NCBI GenBank assembly: GCA_021613535.1
Contig: CP075493.1
Coordinates: forward strand, 8,184,001 to 8,248,000
Direction of reading: 5' to 3'
Source of the DNA: Adineta vaga
Taxonomy: Eukaryota > Rotifera
Length of the DNA stretch: 64,000 bases
This document shows positions 58,775 through 64,000 of this stretch, in pieces (positions within the stretch are counted from its first letter, which is position 1; every line of letters starts with the position of its first letter). The notes beneath the pieces are model-generated. The model was not told the origin of the DNA and did no database searches. It saw only the letters and a program-made list of their open reading frames with translations. The position numbers and the translations under genes were made by a program.

Positions 58775-61695
58775 TTGTATTGCTGTCGATCGAATTTTAT
58801 GATTTGTGCGAAAATGTGTGTGAATATAAAACTGACCAGCAATTTCTGAGGCCTACTAAAGATATTTATATAACGAAATTATTCTTGTATAATTTCCCAT
58901 TAGTGGGAAAAACCCTTCAGCTCAGGTGTTTTACCGCTGATTTTGCGTAAAAAATAACTATAGACATTTTTCTTTTTTCGTTACAATTTCGTTGAGAAAA
59001 ATACCAAGTTGGGATATATCACACGGAAGATATTTATGATTTGTTCCTGTGACAGAAGATAATAGTAAAAAAAGAATATATATTACGACGAGCTGTATAC
59101 TTGCTATTGGTCCATCGATCCCCATGGGGAAAAACCGAGTAGTCCCATATGAAAGCTACTTATAAAAACGAAACATCATTCTTTGCCACTTCTATGTTGA
59201 TCTTTTTGTATATAAGAATTGTGATCATCGATTTTAATATATACAGATTCATTTCATTACTTTTGGAAAATACAGGTAGATCGATGTTTCGACAAAAAAA
59301 CTTAATATATGTTAAATAGTTTTATACTGTCATCAGATTACTTTTCGCAGTTACGGGTTGAAACTTTAAAAAGTACTTCTGACAGTTAGTCTAGAGAATC
59401 TTTATACTTTGACTCTTATTTGAGAGTCTTTTGACGATTTCTTCAACCCAAACTTCTGGATATAGGTTTGTATTTTGAGTACGACGGTTCTATAGTCAAA
59501 ATGCATCTTTTTTAGCTTTAAAATGCTACATTTTTACCAGCGTATTTTCTTGAGTCATATGGACTAACTTTGTAATATTTCTACTCATTCTTTCGGAATC
59601 TTCTCTTTTCTTTCGATTTTATAATAAGTATTTGATTAGTATTCAAACTTACTCATGATTTATAATGCACGGAAGTATTTCTTTTTCTCCGCGAAAAACG
59701 TGTCACTTCCGTGGAAAATCCAACTTGACGTTGATTTTATTATTTCAATGATTCAAAGTTTATTTTTTGAAGTGTCATGGAATGTGATAGCATTTTCTCT
59801 CAGACTACATTCGCAAATAATTGATCCCACGTTACATAATTATATTTATTATCATTCTTTATCAGTTATTCATCGCATGTGACAAAGCACTTTTTTTAAA
59901 GCTGTAAATCATGCTTTAAAACCGTGATTTAACATGACATTCATTGAATGACGAACGTTACAAAACAATGGAGAAGATTATTCTTTCCAACATATTCGCA
60001 ATAGATTGTTATTCATTTAAGGTTAAATAAAATTAGTTATTCGGAAGTAAATCTCAAAAATGCTGATTTTGTAATTCGTATGACTTTATAGGGAAAGCAG
60101 TTTTTTTTCTCAAGATTTTTCTATACCCTATAAAATCATAAACGACAGTTCCGAACAGATATGAGTAATCATATTAATATACTTGGTTTTTTCCCATGAG
60201 AAATTAATTGATTCAAGGTTGTGTACTTTGAGATTATTATCACTAAATGGCCTTTTGATTGTACATGTACTTTAACGAAAAAGCCAGCTGTTACTCATAC
60301 ACATACCGAAATGATAAGATCTCGCTACTCGTATTTTGTACGAAAATGCATGAAGAACTTACAACTTACACGTTATTTCTCATTTCTGAGTGCTAATTAA
60401 TAATTTCTCCAAAGGTTATGGGTAACTTGATTGGTATGAAAATAAATGACTAATTGTCTTTTTTCTTCCACATATGAATCAGAAATTAAACATTAGTAAC
60501 TCTGTCATTTAGTGCATACCGAGCGATATTACTAGAAACAGCAATATAACATCATACAAATTTTGAAATATTCACGATAGCATTTATCGATACGATATAT
60601 ACAGTAATAATTTGATAAGCGACAACGACATTTTTTTTCTTTCATATTCTATGACGACGGTTGTATAAGTAACACGATGTATCTCGATGTTTCTAATCTA
60701 CAATAATCACTTGCGTCAATTGAAATGACGATTTTTGAAAAGTCTATTACATCATTTTTCATGAATAAAAATGACGTTTTTTAATTTTTAATGAAACAAT
60801 AATAATGACTCAGCAAAAATAAATAAATTGATTTCAACAATTTGCAGTATTTGATGCAATGCACTATGCTGTTTGTTGTCTGTTGAACTTTAACAAAACA
60901 TTTAGCAATTAAGTATTTTTGTAATGAATCTCTTGATAGTCTTTCGTAAATTATAGCAATAATTTTTGTAATAAATGAATAATAAATAAAACATAGTTCG
61001 CTACTGTAAACAGGTTTACACGGAAAAAAATATTTCGTGATATGTTGGAAATTCATTCGCTGATTCACTTCCCCGTGATAAAATGGGAAAAAAACTAACC
61101 TGCTCATACTATAAATATCGAACACTTTGATGAAAATACAGCATAAACTATAGTGTTCAAAGAGGTCGTTAATGTCAATCTACCCGACCTCATATATTTT
61201 TGCACTGAGTATTTGTTCGTTTTTGATTGGTTGTTATTTATTCTATATGTAACAAACAATCTTTTTTTTGCTCGATTCTGTTGGAAATTTCCAAGTATAT
61301 ATATAGAATATATATACATGGAAATTTCCAACATAATTTTACTATTTTTTTTCGAAGTGAGATATTGATGTTCGATAAGCTATAAGCAGATGTTATTCTA
61401 ATTCTAAAGTTGTCAGTCCATCAGTATATTGTCAGATATTTATTAAAACTGATTTTTCTGTGCAAAGCAGCAGTAAGTATAGCGTAACTTTAGCAATTAA
61501 TCAGAAGAGATAATTCTTAAGAGTAATGTAGGTAGCGCTAGTATTGTGCAAAATTTATTTCTTAGTCGTTTTCATTTTGAAACATATGTTCTACTTTTTT
61601 CTCTAAATTGAATTTTTAAAATAGTTATTTAAAAACATTAAACTTCATTTAGACATTTTATATTTTATTTAGACTTATCAGATATTTAACTTAAA
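58775..61695. other. Intergenic spacer between divergent IAP paralogues
   Basis: 2.9 kb, AT-rich. ORFs at 59655-59882, 60781-61368 are random in composition and often overlap each other on opposite strands. A strong inverted repeat at 61280-61332 is listed separately. Promoters of both IAP genes must lie here. Confidence 0.55.
61280..61332. repeat. Inverted repeat (hairpin) GTTGGAAATTTCCA ... TGGAAATTTCCAAC
   Basis: Two arms of about 24 bp (GTTGGAAATTTCCAAGTATATATA and its complement with one mismatch) around a short AT-rich centre. Each arm contains the palindrome GGAAATTTCC. It could form a cruciform/hairpin. Located ~360 bp upstream of the IAP start at 61696. Confidence 0.8.
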
Positions 61696-63767
61696 ATGTC
61701 AGTAATAATTCCTACATCACCAATAATACTTAGTGATCGACCTCACAAATATGAGACAATGAATCGTATATCAAAGTGGTCAAATAGAAAGAAAGAAGAT
61801 CTATTAACGTCTGCAATTAATGAAAGTCGACTGCAATTATTGAAAAAATCAGTAGAAAAACAAGGCGTTCATAGTGTATGTTTGATGAATACTTGCGGAT
61901 TTAAATATACGGGTGATGGAGACAAAGCGATTTGTGAACACTGCGAACTTGAAGTATCGAATTGGACATTAGCTATGGACCCTTTAAAAATCCACACTGA
62001 CAGAAGTCCTAATTGTTCATTTATACAATCTTTGAAATCATCTTTACCGAAAATAATTCATTCTTCATCGTCTTCATCATCCTTATCTTCAAGCATTCGA
62101 AATCTATCGAAATCAAATGAACCAGAAAATCCATCTAAACGAATAAAAATTGAAACAAATGAATTAACATCATCAACTTATACTTTATATGAAACTCCTT
62201 TACTTCAACAAGTACGAAGAAGAACTTTTTCTCACTGGCCACATCGTACTATTCCATCAACAGCACAAATGATCGAAGCCGGTTTTTTCAACTGCAATGT
62301 TGGTGATCGAGTCATATGTATCTATTGCAACCTTATCTGTCAGCAATGGACGCCTCATACAGATGATCCATGTGAAGTACATAAAACACTTTCTCCTAGA
62401 TGTATATATGTTATAGCAAAATTAATACGTCCAGCTGCTTCATCAATAATTATTGTTAATGAAGGTGCAACAAGTGTAGTATCTAATCTTAATTCATCAT
62501 CAACTAATCTTGATCCATTAAGATCCAATGAAATTGTTTTTACTGCTGCATGTAATCCTGCCTATACCGAAATACCCAAACGTCATGCATCATTTGAGAA
62601 GTGGCCAGAAGAGAATTTGCCAGCGGTCGATGATTTAGTTCGAGCAGGATTTTTTTATACAGGGACGAAAAGTATTGTAACTTGTTTTTATTGTAATGGT
62701 TCCCTACAAAATTGGGGTCCAAATGATAATCCGATGATTGAACATGCACGATGGTTTCCACACTGCGCATATGCTAAACAACTGTGTGGTGATGATTTAT
62801 ATCGAAAAATTCAAGAATCTAAACGAGCACAACAAGGTATAGTTACTAAATACAAAAGTTTTGAGATAATCATTGATCTCTTTTCTTTTTCTTCGTTTTA
62901 GAACGTGCACGAGCGAATGAATCGAAGGAGAAAGCGACCACTGGTGCAACAACAAATACTACTAGTGGTGCAACAACAAGTAACACTCGACAGTTACTCA
63001 TACCTGATGAAAGTACTCTGTCCAGGCTTGTTGCAGCACGACTTGATTTGCCCATTTCACAAAGATTATTAGATCAAAATTTCAAATTATCAATCATAAA
63101 ACGATGTTGGGAAGATCAACTAAGATTAAAACGTGAGTTTTAACTTATCGATAAAGTAAATACATTAATAATGTATTTTCGTTTTGTTTTTCAGAAGATG
63201 ATTTTACATCAGAATGTGATTTATATATGGCTTGTTCAATTCTTCAAAAGCAAATTGAACATATCGATGGTAAAAAAGAAAATATAGTCATACCAAGTAT
63301 CAAAATGAAACAAATCAGAGAACAAAATGGTAAACTAACTTTTAATTTTAATATTCATTTTTGATTTTCTTTCTTTCTTTTTAGAAGCACGTGTTCGTGA
63401 TCAATCATCTAATCCAACACAAATTATATCCAATTCAACAGATGCCGAAATGACAACATCATCTCAATCATTAACAAATGAATCCCTATCTTCACAATCT
63501 TCTGTAGAATCATCATCCAAACCGACAACACCGGGTATTCAAGGTGAAGTGAAATCAATTAAAGCCTTGACTTCATCAAGTAATGACCAAGATCAATCAT
63601 CGAATGCTACACCATCCAATCCATGTGTTCTTTGTTTGACTGAAGAAAAACGACTAGCCTGCATACCTTGTGGTCACTTGGCAACTTGTGTGCCTTGTGG
63701 TCATTCCTTAAGATCATGTCCAATGTGCAGGCGAGAAATAGAAGCATTTGTACGCATATATATTTAA
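61696..63767 (+). CDS. Inhibitor-of-apoptosis protein with three BIR domains, UBA-like region and RING, 629 aa
   Basis: Exons 61696-62836, 62902-63132, 63195-63329, 63385-63767 (1890 nt). BIR1 (~45-113) has CGFKYTGDGDKAICEHCELE and H-x6-C (HTDRSPNC). BIR2 (~172-240) has RRTFSHWP, AGFFNCNVGDRVICIYCN. BIR3 (~295-365) has ASFEKWP, AGFFYTGTKSIVTCFYCNGS, LQNWGPNDNPMIEHARWFPH. UBA-like region (LVAARLDLPISQRLLDQNF, SIIKRCWEDQLRLK). Ser/Thr-rich linker. RING (~585-629): CVLCLTEEKRLACIPCGH, CVPCGHSLRSCPMCRREI, ending FVRIYI. This is the cIAP/XIAP-like layout: BIRs bind caspases or IAP-antagonist peptides and the RING is an E3 ubiquitin ligase. A possible 3' UTR intron (63778-63927, GTATGT...TTCAG) and an AATAAA near 63965 follow. 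Confidence 0.94.
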
Positions 63768-64000
63768 ATCTATCAAGGTATGTTATCATTTTATTGTCAC
63801 CTCACACTCTTTCACAAATCATATACTTCAAGAAATGACTAGTCATATCATGCTTTTAAATGTTCATTTTTTGTTAAATCTGTTTTCTGAAATTTGTTTC
63901 ATTTCTTTTTTTTGTTATATATTTCAGCATTATTCGAAACGAATGCACTGATATCATTTCTCAAATAAAACTTGTTGAACTACTGGAATGATCATTTAAT
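63768..64000 (+). other. IAP 3' UTR to window edge
   Basis: 233 bp with a GTATGT donor just after the stop and a TATTTCAG acceptor near 63928, then an AATAAA at about 63965. This reads as a 3' UTR with one intron. No coding potential. Confidence 0.4.

Noticed and set aside
1-64000. tRNA, rRNA, CRISPR arrays or rotifer telomeric repeats
   Set aside because: None were recognised on reading both strands; tRNA detection by eye is incomplete, so a covariance-model scan would be needed to exclude them.

Overview
The window looks like nuclear DNA of a small invertebrate, most likely a bdelloid rotifer. It is AT-rich, protein genes are cut by many very short GT-AG introns (mostly 45-70 bp), and the gene content is metazoan: Eph receptor, SRF, RapGEF/PDZ-GEF, metabotropic glutamate receptor, TGF-beta ligand, IAPs, NPC2, ACBD3. 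The bdelloid assignment is an inference from intron style, a decayed ADP-ribosyltransferase/TPR gene, and bacterial-type or accessory genes (a PnuC-like transporter, an AA15 LPMO). No sequence search was possible. Exon models were built by hand. Nearly all sum to whole codons and rejoin known domains in frame. The zinc-finger gene at 4306-5197 is the main exception.

Layout. 1-5.2 kb: a proline-rich structural-type protein (minus, cut by the left edge), a secreted cysteine-rich protein (minus), a candidate secreted peptide precursor and a C2H2 zinc-finger protein (plus). 6.6-15.4 kb: a secreted AA15-type lytic polysaccharide monooxygenase (minus), ACBD3/GCP60 (plus), a C3orf38 homologue (plus) and a four-pass membrane protein (plus). 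16.2-20.6 kb: a complete Eph receptor tyrosine kinase (minus, 15 exons). 20.6-31 kb: a microsatellite-rich spacer, two intronless orphan proteins rich in proline or serine (minus), a broken ADP-ribosyltransferase/TPR pseudogene (plus) and an LRR protein (minus). 31-33.8 kb is gene-poor and holds possible mobile-element relics. 33.8-45 kb: SRF (plus) and a 29-exon RapGEF2/6-type PDZ-GEF (plus). Inside RapGEF intron 13, on the opposite strand, lies a PnuC-family nicotinamide-riboside-type transporter. 45.8-50 kb: NPC2 (plus) and a tandem pair of secreted lectin-like paralogues (minus). 50-56 kb: a group I-like metabotropic glutamate receptor (plus) and a divergent TGF-beta ligand lacking the inter-chain cysteine (minus). 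57.3-63.8 kb: two divergently oriented IAP paralogues, one with a truncated RING.

How they fit together. Several genes belong to signalling: Eph receptor, mGluR and PDZ-GEF all end in potential PDZ-binding C-termini, and the PDZ-GEF itself carries a PDZ domain. There is no operon logic. The genes are independent transcription units, and the secreted proteins (LPMO, NPC2, lectin-like pair) have recognisable TATA-like elements close upstream. The most noteworthy items are the intron-nested PnuC-like transporter, whose stop codon overlaps the host gene's splice donor; the TGF-beta ligand with an altered cystine knot; the truncated-RING IAP; and the small secreted proteins of unknown function.
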